The notes beneath the pieces are model-generated. The model was given only the letters and a program-made list of their open reading frames with translations, ran no database searches and was not told the DNA's origin. Below are positions 8,956-16,935 of a DNA stretch of 64,000 bases, piece by piece. The DNA lies in contig CAWIDG010000027.1 in the NCBI GenBank assembly GCA_963834875.1, forward strand, positions 434,001 to 498,000, given 5' to 3'. This DNA is from DATAGF01 sp963834875. Its GTDB lineage: Bacteria > Actinomycetota > Thermoleophilia > Miltoncostaeales > Miltoncostaeaceae. The position numbers and the translations under genes are program-made. The number at the start of each line of letters is the position of its first letter. Position 1 is the first letter of the stretch.

Positions 8956-10567
8956 GTGAGCAAGAGCAACGCGGGCACGGACCACGAGATCCGGGCCACC
9001 GAATCGGGGATACCGGTCGAGCGCGTCTACGACGAGGCGTCCGTCGCGGACCTCGACCTTCCGGAGCGGCTCGGGGAGCCGGGGGCGTTCCCGTTCACGC
9101 GGGGCATCCACCCGACGATGTACCGCGAGCGCCCGTGGACCATGCGCCAGTACGCCGGCTTCGCCACGGCCGAGGAGACGAACGCCCGCTTCCGCTACCT
9201 GCTGGCGGCGGGGGCGCCCGGGCTCTCGACGGCCTTCGACCTGCCGACCCAGCTCGGGATGGACTCGGACGACCCGCTCGCCGCGGGCGAGGTGGGCCGG
9301 GTGGGGGTCGCCATCGACTCGGTCGAGGACATGGCGCGCCTCTTCGAGGGCATCCCCCTCGACCGCGTCTCGACGAGCATGACGATCAACGCGCCCGCCG
9401 CCGTCCTGCTGCTGCTCTACCAGCTGGTGGCCGAGGAGACGGGCGCCGACCCGCGCGGGCTGCGGGGGACGATCCAGAACGACGTGCTCAAGGAGTACGT
9501 CGCCCGCGGCAACTACATCTTCCCGCCGGGGCCATCGATGCGGCTGACCACCGACACGTTCGCCTACTGCGACGCGGAGCTGCCGCGCTGGAACACGATC
9601 TCCATCAGCGGATACCACATCCGCGAGGCCGGCTCGACCGCCGTGCAGGAGATCGCCTTCACGCTGGCCAACGGCATCGCCTACGTGGAGGCGGCGCTCG
9701 CGGCGGGCCTCGAGGTCGACCGCTTCGGCCCGCGGCTGTCGTTCTTCTTCAACGCCCACAACGACCTGATGCAGGAGGTCGCCAAGTTCCGCGCGGCCCG
9801 CACGCTGTGGGCCCACATCATGCGCGACCGCTTCGGCGCGACGGACGAGCGGGCGATGACGCTGCGCTTCCACGCGCAGACCGGCGGCAGCACGCTCACG
9901 GCGCAGCAGCCCCACGTGAACGTCGTGCGGGTGGCGGTGCAGGTGCTGGCCGCCGCGCTGGGGGGCGCGCAGTCGATCCACTCCAACGCCTTCGACGAGG
10001 CCCTCGCCCTGCCCACGGAGGAGAGCGCCAAGCTCGCCCTGCGCACGCAGCAGGTGATCGCGGCCGAGTCGGGCATCACCGGCACGGTCGACCCGCTGGG
10101 CGGCGGGCTACGCGGTCGAGCGCCTCACGGCCGAGCTCGAGGAGCGGGCGCGCGACCTGATCGAGGAGATCGACCGCCGCGGCGGCGCCACGGAGTGCAT
10201 CGAGTACATGCGCGAGGCGATCGCCGACGCGGCCTTCCGGCACCACGAGGAGGTGCTGTCGGGCGAGCGCGAGGTGGTCGGGGTGAACGTCCTCCGCGAG
10301 GACGACGAGCCGCCGATCGCGATCCACCGCATCGACCCGCGCATCGAGGCCGACCAGGTCGAGCGCCTGCGCGCGCTGCGGGCGTCGCGCGACGCGGCGG
10401 CGGTCGAGGCGCGGCTGGCCGACGTCCGCGCCGCCGCGCGGGGGACGGACAACCTGCTGCCCCCGATGCGCGAGGCCCTGCGCGCCCGCGCGACCGTGGG
10501 CGAGGTGTGCGGCGTGCTGCGGGCCGAGTTCGGCGAATATGACCGCGTGAGATCGACGCGAGCGTGA
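8956..10567 (+). CDS. methylmalonyl-CoA-mutase-type catalytic subunit (one frameshift)
   Basis: B12-dependent acyl-CoA mutase large domain; methylmalonyl-CoA/succinyl-CoA interconversion is the likeliest reaction given the adjacent carboxylase. From GTG 8956 (MSKSNAG) it has TRGIHPTMYRERPWTMRQYA, LSTAFDLPTQLGMDSD, GTIQNDVLKEYVARGNYIF, ISISGYHIREAGS with the conserved His, RLSFFFNAHNDLMQEVAKFR, QTGGSTLTAQQPHVN and HSNAFDEALALPTEESA. An extra G near 10105 shifts the frame; the C-terminal part (GYAVERLTAELEERARDLIE to RATVGEVCGVLRAEFGEYD) continues in another frame to the TGA at 10565. The product is about 535 residues and has no C-terminal B12-binding domain, so that domain should be a separate gene elsewhere. 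Hydroxyisobutyryl- or isobutyryl-CoA mutase are alternatives. A TAGCGT element at 8940-8945 may be its -10. Confidence 0.88.
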
Positions 10568-10666
10568 TCCGACGACGCCGAGGGGGTTGCTTTTCCCGGC
10601 GCCCGCCCCGGCGAAGCCGGTGCGCCGGTCTGCCGGAGGCCCCGGCCAGGGGCCGGAGGCGCGTCC

Positions 10667-10691
10667 CGGCGGGCCCGCGAGAGGCCCGCCG
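10667..10691 (+). promoter_or_regulatory. perfect hairpin just upstream of the carboxylase operon
   Basis: CGGCGGGCC and GGCCCGCCG form a perfect 9-bp stem around a 7-nt loop, ending 9 nt before the GTG of the carboxylase beta subunit. A smaller GGCCCC/GGGGCC hairpin lies about 20 nt earlier. It has no U-tract, so it could be a factor-dependent terminator for the mutase or a structure over the ribosome binding site. Confidence 0.5.
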
Positions 10692-10700
10692 TACGCCGTC

Positions 10701-12263
10701 GTGAGCACCGAAGACAAACGGGAGCGCCTGCGGGCGCTGCGCGAGGAGGCGAGGCACGCCGGCACCGAGGCCGCCGTCGAGCGCCAGCACGCGCGCGGCA
10801 AGCTGACTGCCCGCGAGCGGATCGACCTCCTGCTCGACCCGGGCAGCTTCACCGAGCTCGACATGTTCACCCGTCACCGGGCCCACGGCTTCGGCCTGGA
10901 GGACAACCGGCCCTGGGGCGACGGCGTGGTCACCGGCCACGGGACCGTCGACGGCCGGGTGGTCTTCGTCTTCAGCCAGGACTTCACGGTCTTCGGCGGC
11001 AGCCTCGGCGAGGTCTTCGCCGAGAAGATCGTCAAGGTCATGGACCTCGCGGTGCGGATGGGGTGCCCGGTCATCGGCATCAACGACTCGGGCGGCGCGC
11101 GCATCCAGGAGGGCGTGGTGAGCCTCGGCGGCTACGCCGACATCTTCTTCCGCAACGTGCGCGCGAGCGGCGTGGTCCCGCAGATCTCGGTGGTGATGGG
11201 CCCCTGCGCCGGTGGCGCCGTCTACAGCCCCGCCATCACCGACTTCATCTTCATGGTGCGCGAGACCAGCCACATGTTCATCACCGGTCCCGAGGTCATC
11301 AAGACCGTGACCGGCGAGGACGTCACCATGGAGGAGCTGGGCGGGGCGCAGAGCCACGCGACCCGCTCCGGCGTCGCGCACTTCGCCGCCGACTCGGAGC
11401 AGGAGTGCCTCGAGATGGTGCGCGAGCTGCTGTCGTTCCTGCCCCAGAACAACCTCGACCCGCCGCCGTTCGCCCCCACCGCCGACCCGGGCGACCGGGT
11501 CGTGCCGGAGCTCGCGACGATCGTGCCGGACGCCCCCACCAAGCCCTACGACATGACGCGCGTCATCGAGCTGGTCGTCGACGACGGCGACTTCCTCGAG
11601 GTGGCGCCGCTCTACGCGGAGAACATCGTGGTGGGGTTCGCCCGCCTGGCCGGCCACGCCGTGGGGGTCGTGGGCAACCAGCCGAAGGCCCTCGCGGGCG
11701 TGCTCGACATCGACGCCTCCATCAAGGGGGCGCGCTTCGTGCGCTTCTGCGACGCCTTCAACATCCCCCTGGTGTCGTTCGTCGACGTCCCCGGCTTCCT
11801 GCCCGGCACGACGCAGGAGTACGGCGGCATCATCCTGCACGGGGCCAAGCTCCTGTACGCCTACGCCGAGGCCACCGTCCCCAAGCTCACGGTGATCACG
11901 CGCAAGGCCTACGGCGGTGCCTACGACGTCATGAGCTCGAAGCACGTCGGCGCCGACTTCAACGCCGCCTGGCCCACCGCGGAGGTCGCGGTGATGGGGC
12001 CCGAGGGCGCCGTGAACATCGTCTTCCGCCGCGAGCTGGCCGAGGCCGAGCGCAACGGCGCCGACACGGCGGCCCGGCGGGCGCAGCTCATCGAGGAGTA
12101 CAAGGAGCGCTTCGCCAACCCGTACATCGCCGCCGAGCGCGGCTACATCGACGACGTCATCGAGCCGGAGGAGACGCGCGCGTGGCTGGTGCGGGCGCTC
12201 GAGACCTCGCTCACCAAGCGCGAGACGCCGCCCGCCCGCAAGCACGGGAACATCCCGCTATGA
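10701..12263 (+). CDS. pccB: acyl-CoA (propionyl-CoA) carboxylase beta subunit
   Basis: Carboxyltransferase subunit that moves CO2 from biotin to acyl-CoA. The 520-residue protein is intact and has both crotonase-like halves: GKLTARERIDLLLDPGSF near residue 35, GVVTGHGTVDGR, INDSGGARIQEGVVSLGGY, and GPCAGGAVYSPAITDFIFM with the first oxyanion-hole glycines; then VDVPGFLPGTTQEYGGII and ITRKAYGGAYDVMSSKHVGAD with the second, and WPTAEVAVMGPEGAVNIV. GTG 10701 (MSTEDKRERL) gives the normal length; the open frame upstream is low-complexity. The stop overlaps the epsilon gene start. Position beside a methylmalonyl-CoA-type mutase favours propionyl-CoA as substrate, though acetyl-CoA cannot be excluded. 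Confidence 0.95.
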   Translation: MSTEDKRERLRALREEARHAGTEAAVERQHARGKLTARERIDLLLDPGSFTELDMFTRHRAHGFGLEDNRPWGDGVVTGHGTVDGRVVFVFSQDFTVFGGSLGEVFAEKIVKVMDLAVRMGCPVIGINDSGGARIQEGVVSLGGYADIFFRNVRASGVVPQISVVMGPCAGGAVYSPAITDFIFMVRETSHMFITGPEVIKTVTGEDVTMEELGGAQSHATRSGVAHFAADSEQECLEMVRELLSFLPQNNLDPPPFAPTADPGDRVVPELATIVPDAPTKPYDMTRVIELVVDDGDFLEVAPLYAENIVVGFARLAGHAVGVVGNQPKALAGVLDIDASIKGARFVRFCDAFNIPLVSFVDVPGFLPGTTQEYGGIILHGAKLLYAYAEATVPKLTVITRKAYGGAYDVMSSKHVGADFNAAWPTAEVAVMGPEGAVNIVFRRELAEAERNGADTAARRAQLIEEYKERFANPYIAAERGYIDDVIEPEETRAWLVRALETSLTKRETPPARKHGNIPL

Positions 12264-12454
12264 CCCCCTCGCGGCTGGTCGTGCGGGCCGGCGGGGAGCC
12301 GGCCCCGGCGCAGCTCGCCGCGCTGGCCGCCGCCGTCGGCGCCCTGCTCGACGAGGAGCGCCGGGCCGCTCCCGACCCCCTCCCGGCCGCCTACCGCTCG
12401 CGCTGGCGCCGCGCCGGGATCGAGGGGGCCGTCCGCAGGAGGGGCCGCCGCTGA
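12260..12454 (+). CDS. acyl-CoA carboxylase epsilon subunit-like protein
   Basis: A 64-residue protein: MTPSRLVVRAGGEPAPAQLA, an Ala-rich helix AALAAAVGALLDEERRAAPD, and an Arg/Trp-rich end YRSRWRRAGIEGAV. The pattern of a short beta strand, an EL/QLAAL helix and an Arg-Trp tail matches the small epsilon subunits that stabilise actinobacterial acyl-CoA carboxylases. Its ATG overlaps the beta subunit stop (ATGA), and its stop overlaps the alpha subunit ATG (TGATG), the expected position between beta and alpha. Similarity is weak by nature in such a short protein, so the call rests largely on context. Confidence 0.75.
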   Translation: MTPSRLVVRAGGEPAPAQLAALAAAVGALLDEERRAAPDPLPAAYRSRWRRAGIEGAVRRRGRR

Positions 12455-14235
12455 TGTTCGGCAAGGTGCTCGTGGCCAACCGGGGCGAGATCGCGATCCG
12501 GGTCTTCCGCACGCTGCGCGAGATGGGCATCGCCTCGGTGGCCGTCTACAGCGAGGTTGACCGCGACGCCCTCTTCGTCCGCCACGCCGACGAGGCCTGG
12601 CTGCTCGGGCCTGGCCCTGCCACCGAGAGCTACCTCAACGTGCCGCGCATCCTGGAGGTCGCGCGCGAGGCCGGCGCCGATGCGGTCCACCCCGGCTACG
12701 GCTTCCTGGCCGAGAGCCCCGCCTTCGCGCGCGCGCTCGGCGAGGCCGGGATCACGTGGATCGGACCGCCGCCCGACGCGATCGACGCGATGGGCTCGAA
12801 GACCGGCGCCCGGGCGCTGATGGCCGCGGCCGGGGTCCCGATCGTGCCCGGCGCCACCGAGCCGGTCCCCGACGTCGCCGCCGCGCGCCCGGTCGCCGAG
12901 GAGATCGGCTACCCGGTGGCGGTGAAGGCCGCCGCGGGCGGCGGAGGCAAGGGGTTCCGGGTGGCGCCGTCCGCCGCCCACCTGGCGGACGCCTTCGAGG
13001 GGGCGCGCCGCGAGGGCGAGCGGTTCTTCGCCGACGGGACCGTGTACCTGGAGCGCTACCTGCCCGAGCCCCGCCACGTGGAGATCCAGGTGCTCGCCGA
13101 CGCCCACGGCGGCTGCGTCTGGCTCGGCGAGCGCGACTGCTCGGTGCAGCGCCGCCACCAGAAGCTCGTGGAGGAGACGCCCAGCCCGGTGGTCGACGGG
13201 GACCTGCGCGCCCGCATGGGCGAGGCGTCGGTGCGGGCGGCCCGGGCCGTCGGCTACACCTCGGCGGGGACGCTGGAGTACCTGGTGTCGGGAGACGAGT
13301 TCTTCTTCCTCGAGATGAACACCCGCATCCAGGTGGAGCACACGATCACCGAGGAGGTCTGCGGGATCGACCTCGTGCGCGAGCAGATCCGGGTCGCCGC
13401 CGGCGAGCGGCTCTCGATCGCCCAGGGCGAGGTCGCGCCGCGCGGCCACGCGATCGAGTGCCGCATCAACGCCGAGGACGCCTCGGCGCGCTTCCTCCCC
13501 TCCCCCGCCCTCATCACGGCCTACCGGGAGCCGTCCGGGCCGGGCGTGCGGGTGGACTCCGGCGTGCGGGCGGGGTCGGCGATCCCGGAGATCTACGACC
13601 CGATGATCGCCAAGCTCGTCGTGTGGGACGTCGACCGCGAGGCCGCCCGGCGCCGCATGATCCGGGCGCTCGACGAGTACGTCGTCGAGGGGCCGGTCAC
13701 GCTCATCCCCTTCCACCGCTTCCTGCTGGAGCAGGAGGAGTTCATCGCCGGCGGCGCCTGCCACGGGCTGCTCGCGCGGATGGCCGAGGAGCCGACGCCC
13801 ATCCCGTCCCCGGCCGGCCCATCGCTGCCGGCCGACGAGGCCGGTGAGGGGCCGCCCATGGCCGAGCGCCGCTTCACCGCCGAGGTCGGGGGGCGCCGCT
13901 TCGAGGTGGCCCTGCGCTACCCGGAGGCCGCCGCCGCGAGCGGCGGCGCGCCCGCCCCGGCGCCGCGGATGCCCAGGCGCGCCAGGGCGAGAGGGGGCGG
14001 CGCCGGGCGCGACGGCGCGGCGCCCGAGGTCGTCGCGACCCCGATGCAGGGCACGGTGCTGCGCGTGCTCGTGGAGATCGGCCAGGAGGTCGCGGCCGGC
14101 GACGTGGTCTGCATCGTCGAGGCGATGAAGATGGAGAACGAGGTCGCCGCGCACCGGCCCGGCACGGTGCGCGAGCTCCACGTGGCCGAGGGGCAGGCCG
14201 TCCATGCCGACGAGCCGATCGCCGTGATCTCATGA
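12454..14235 (+). CDS. accA3: acyl-CoA carboxylase alpha subunit (biotin carboxylase plus BCCP)
   Basis: Carboxylates biotin using ATP and bicarbonate and carries it to the beta subunit. It is intact at 593 residues. Biotin carboxylase domain: MFGKVLVANRGEIAIRVFR, VHPGYGFLAESPAFA, GSKTGARALM, AAAGGGGKGFRVAPS (ATP-grasp Gly-rich loop), HVEIQVLADAHGG, ERDCSVQRRHQKLVEE, FLEMNTRIQVEHTITEEV. A proline/alanine-rich linker at about residues 480-525 leads to a biotinyl domain with VVATPMQGTVL and EAMKMENEVAAH, whose lysine is the biotin site. It overlaps both neighbours by 1-4 nt, making a beta-epsilon-alpha-small protein operon. The gene symbol follows actinobacterial usage; pccA would be equally apt. 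Confidence 0.93.
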   Translation: MFGKVLVANRGEIAIRVFRTLREMGIASVAVYSEVDRDALFVRHADEAWLLGPGPATESYLNVPRILEVAREAGADAVHPGYGFLAESPAFARALGEAGITWIGPPPDAIDAMGSKTGARALMAAAGVPIVPGATEPVPDVAAARPVAEEIGYPVAVKAAAGGGGKGFRVAPSAAHLADAFEGARREGERFFADGTVYLERYLPEPRHVEIQVLADAHGGCVWLGERDCSVQRRHQKLVEETPSPVVDGDLRARMGEASVRAARAVGYTSAGTLEYLVSGDEFFFLEMNTRIQVEHTITEEVCGIDLVREQIRVAAGERLSIAQGEVAPRGHAIECRINAEDASARFLPSPALITAYREPSGPGVRVDSGVRAGSAIPEIYDPMIAKLVVWDVDREAARRRMIRALDEYVVEGPVTLIPFHRFLLEQEEFIAGGACHGLLARMAEEPTPIPSPAGPSLPADEAGEGPPMAERRFTAEVGGRRFEVALRYPEAAAASGGAPAPAPRMPRRARARGGGAGRDGAAPEVVATPMQGTVLRVLVEIGQEVAAGDVVCIVEAMKMENEVAAHRPGTVRELHVAEGQAVHADEPIAVIS

Positions 14236-14483
14236 GCATGGAGGCGCACGCCGAGGTGGTCGAGCTGGTGCTGCAGGCGCTCGACGAGGCGCACCAGCCG
14301 CTGCGCGAGAGCGTGCTCTACGAGCGCGTCGTGCACCGCGGCGCGGCGCTGACGCCGGACGAGTTCGTGGCGCTGGCGTCGGAGATGGCCACCCGCGGCC
14401 TCGTGCGCTTGAGCGTGGAGCACGACCTCCCCGCCCACGACCCGGACCCGTTCGGCCCGCGCTTCTACCTGCCGGCGGCCTGA
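14232..14483 (+). CDS. small protein at the end of the carboxylase operon
   Basis: An 83-residue protein, MSMEAHAEVVELVLQALDEA followed by RESVLYERVVHRGAALTPDE, VALASEMATRGLVRLSVEHD and DPDPFGPRFYLPAA. Predicted mostly helical with a short beta pair, compatible with a winged-helix-like fold, but I do not recognise a named family. The ATG overlaps the alpha subunit stop by 4 nt, indicating co-translation with the carboxylase. The 3' end overlaps the convergent PKD gene by 19 nt. Confidence 0.65.
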   Translation: MSMEAHAEVVELVLQALDEAHQPLRESVLYERVVHRGAALTPDEFVALASEMATRGLVRLSVEHDLPAHDPDPFGPRFYLPAA

Positions 14484-15856
14484 GCACGACCCGGGCTCGG
14501 CGGCGGCGCCACCTTGAGCACCACCACGATCCAGGGCTTGCTCGCGTAGTTCGAGCGGCCGGACGCGAGCCCGCTCCACACCACGAGGTGGTAGGTGCCC
14601 GGCCTCAGGAGCCTGCCGGGGATCGTCTGCCGCGGCCGGCGGGGGAAGGTCGAGACGAGCAGGCGCCGCACGACCGCCCCGCTGGACGACGCGCGCCCGG
14701 TAGAGCTGGACGTTGTAGAAGCTCGCGAGCGGGTTGCGGCGCCACGCTGAGAACCGTCGTCCGGCGCGCGACCAGCCCGGTCAGCCGGCGCGGCGCCAGG
14801 ATGCCGGCCCCTGCCCCGGGTCACGATCCCGGTGCGGTCGCCGACGAACACGGTGAAGGCCGCCGCGGCCGCGTTGCCCGCCCGGTCGGTGAGCGTGAGC
14901 GTGCCCTTGTAGGTGCCCAGCCGCGCGTAGGCGTGCGCGACGATCACGCCCCGCGCCACCGACCCGTCCCCGAAGCTCCAGACGAAGCCGGACGGGTCGA
15001 GGCCGCTGTCGGCGGCGCCCGCCGGCGCCGTCGATGCTCCGGCGCCCGCCGAGGGCGAGCGGCACGCCCGGCCGCGCGCTCGGCGCGCTCATGCCGACCT
15101 TCGGGCTGGGGGCCAGCCGGTCGAGCAGCACCGTGGCCTGCGCCGGCGCCGAGGCGTTCCCGTCGGGGGCCGGGGGCGAGGGCCCCGCGGTCGTCGCGCC
15201 GTCGAGGGCCCTCACGGAGACGGTCCGCGGCCCGTCCGGGCCGGGCGCGAGGGTGATCGGCACGCTCGGCGCGAAGGGGATGCGGCAGTCGGCGCCGCCC
15301 AGCGCCGAGCACGAGAACGCCCCGGCCTGGCTGACCTCGAGGGTCCGGACGCCGCTCGCCGGCCGGCCCGGGGACGCGGGATCCTGGGCCGACACGTCGA
15401 GCACGACGGCCGGGTCGTTGGTGTAGGGGTACCCGCCGTTGATCTGCGCGGCCACGACCGGCGCCGCGGAGTCGACGCGGGTGACGCGGGACTCGCTCTG
15501 CGGCCCGTTGATGTGCGCCGTGTCGCACACGCCGGGGCCACGCACTCGCGCTCCTCCGCCACCACCCGGATCGAGTACTCGTGGCCGTCGAGCAGGCTCA
15601 GCGCCACCTCGGACTGCGCCGCCGGGACGACCCGCGAGCTCAGCCCCGGCACCGTGAGGTCCTGCACCGTCACCCGGTACTGGCGGCCGACGCTGGCCGG
15701 CGTGAAGGCGGCCGGGTCCCACGTCACCAGGACCTGGGGGCCGTTGCTGAAGGCCGGGAGGCCGTGGAGCGAGACCTGGCCGGGCGCGGCCGCGGCGCCG
15801 GCCGGGAGGACCAGCGCGATCGCCGAGAGGGCGAGCCATGCCCGATGACGCGCCAT
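14465..15856 (-). CDS. secreted PKD-domain protein with YNVQ-type C-terminal domain (frameshifted)
   Basis: Predicted secreted surface protein of about 460 residues. It begins MARHRAWLALSAIALVLPAG with a signal peptide, then a fibronectin-like domain (PQVLVTWDPAAFTPASVGRQ, HEYSIRVVAEE), an Ig-like section with SAAPVVAAQINGGYPYTNDP, and a PKD domain with FVWSFGDGSVARGVIVAHAY and GTLTLTDRAGNAAAAAF. The C-terminal domain contains WRRNPLASFYNVQLYRAR, LLVSTFPRRPRQTIPG and LRPGTYHLVVWSG, related to the C-terminal domain of the three Ig-like proteins at 55.6-60.9 kb. At least three frame changes (near 15540, 15045 and 14740) interrupt it, each time resuming the expected fold. It is convergent with the carboxylase operon. 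Confidence 0.72.
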
Positions 15857-15927
15857 TCCCGATGATCCGTCGCCGCCCGCGCGCGGTCAAGAGTGACGGT
15901 TCGGCATCCGAGCGCAATCGCCGGCGC

Positions 15928-15955
15928 TGTCACAGGCGCCGGGGCTGATCTCGTC
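15928..15955 (+). promoter_or_regulatory. ECF41-type promoter upstream of the epimerase-sigma pair
   Basis: TGTCACA (15928-15934) and CGTC (15952-15955) are separated by 17 nt and lie about 30 nt upstream of the epimerase ATG, which has its own ribosome binding site (GGAAGGAGAG). From memory, TGTCACA at -35 and CGTC at -10 is the motif recognised by ECF41 sigma factors, and the second gene downstream encodes such a sigma factor. Confidence 0.78.
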
Positions 15956-15987
15956 TCCCGGTCGACCCCAGCGGGGAAGGAGAGACC

Positions 15988-16935
15988 ATGAAGGTGTTCG
16001 TCGCCGGCGCCACGGGGGCGCTGGGAACGCAGCTCGTCCCCCGGCTCGTCGCCAACGGCCACGAGGTGGTGGGCATGACGAGGTCGCAGGCCAAGCGGGA
16101 CGCGCTCCGAGAGCTGGGCGCCCGGCCGGTCGTGGCCGACGCGCTCGATGCGCACGCGGTGGGCCGGGCGGTGGCCGAGGCCGCGCCCGAGGTGATCGTG
16201 CACCAGCTCACGGCGCTCTCGGGGGGGCTCGACCTGCGGCGCATCGACCGCACGATGGCGGCGACCAACCGCCTGCGGACCGAGGGCACGGACCACCTGC
16301 TCGCCGCGGGCCGGGCGGCGGGGACGCGCCGGGTCGTGGCGCAGAGCTACGCCGGCTGGCCGTTCGCGCGGGTCGGCGGGCCGGTCAAGGACGAGCGCGA
16401 CCCGCTCGACCCCGAGCCGCCCCGCGCGCTGCGCGCGACGCTGGACGCGATCCGCCACCTCGAGGCGGCCGTGACGGGGATCGACTGGGGCGAGGGCCTG
16501 GTGCTGCGCTACGGCGGCTTCTACGGGCCCGGCACCGGGCTCAGCGGGGCGCCGGACGCGGACATGGCGGCCGCGGTCCGCGCCCGCCGGGTGCCCGTCG
16601 TCGGCGACGGAGGCGGCGTGTGGTCGCTCGTGCACATCGAGGACGCGGCCGCCGCGACGGTCGCCGCGGTCGAGGGCGGCGCCCCCGGGATCTACCAGGT
16701 CGTGGACGACGAGCCGGCCCCCGTGCGCGAGTGGCTCCCGGCCCTCGCGGCGGCGCTGCGGGCCCGACCGCCGCGCCGCCTGCCGCGCTGGCTCGGGCGG
16801 CTGGCCGCGGGCGAGGCCGCGACCGTCATGATGACCGAGGTGCGGGGGGCGTCGAACGCGAAGGCCAAGCGCGAGCTGGGGTGGCGGCTGCGCTACCCGA
16901 GCTGGCGGCAGGGCTTCGCCGACGGCCTGGGGTGA
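15988..16935 (+). CDS. NAD(P)-dependent epimerase/oxidoreductase, likely ECF41 target
   Basis: A 315-residue extended short-chain dehydrogenase/reductase-like protein. The N-terminus MKVFVAGATGALGTQLVPRL carries the dinucleotide-binding GATGALG loop; later come VVADALDAHAVGRAVAEAAP, HQLTALSGGLDLRRIDRTMA, LVLRYGGFYGPGTGLS, VPVVGDGGGVWSLVHIEDAA and IYQVVDDEPAPVREWL. The substrate is unknown. It has a strong Shine-Dalgarno and its stop overlaps the sigma factor GTG. ECF41 sigma genes characteristically sit next to a carboxymuconolactone decarboxylase, an oxidoreductase or an epimerase that they control, which fits this pair. The frame is intact. Confidence 0.88.
   Translation: MKVFVAGATGALGTQLVPRLVANGHEVVGMTRSQAKRDALRELGARPVVADALDAHAVGRAVAEAAPEVIVHQLTALSGGLDLRRIDRTMAATNRLRTEGTDHLLAAGRAAGTRRVVAQSYAGWPFARVGGPVKDERDPLDPEPPRALRATLDAIRHLEAAVTGIDWGEGLVLRYGGFYGPGTGLSGAPDADMAAAVRARRVPVVGDGGGVWSLVHIEDAAAATVAAVEGGAPGIYQVVDDEPAPVREWLPALAAALRARPPRRLPRWLGRLAAGEAATVMMTEVRGASNAKAKRELGWRLRYPSWRQGFADGLG

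Noticed and set aside
10125..12245. Long minus-strand open frames opposite the carboxylase and mutase genes
   Set aside because: His/Arg/Asp/Gly-rich translations without motifs, mirrored by strong conserved plus-strand proteins.
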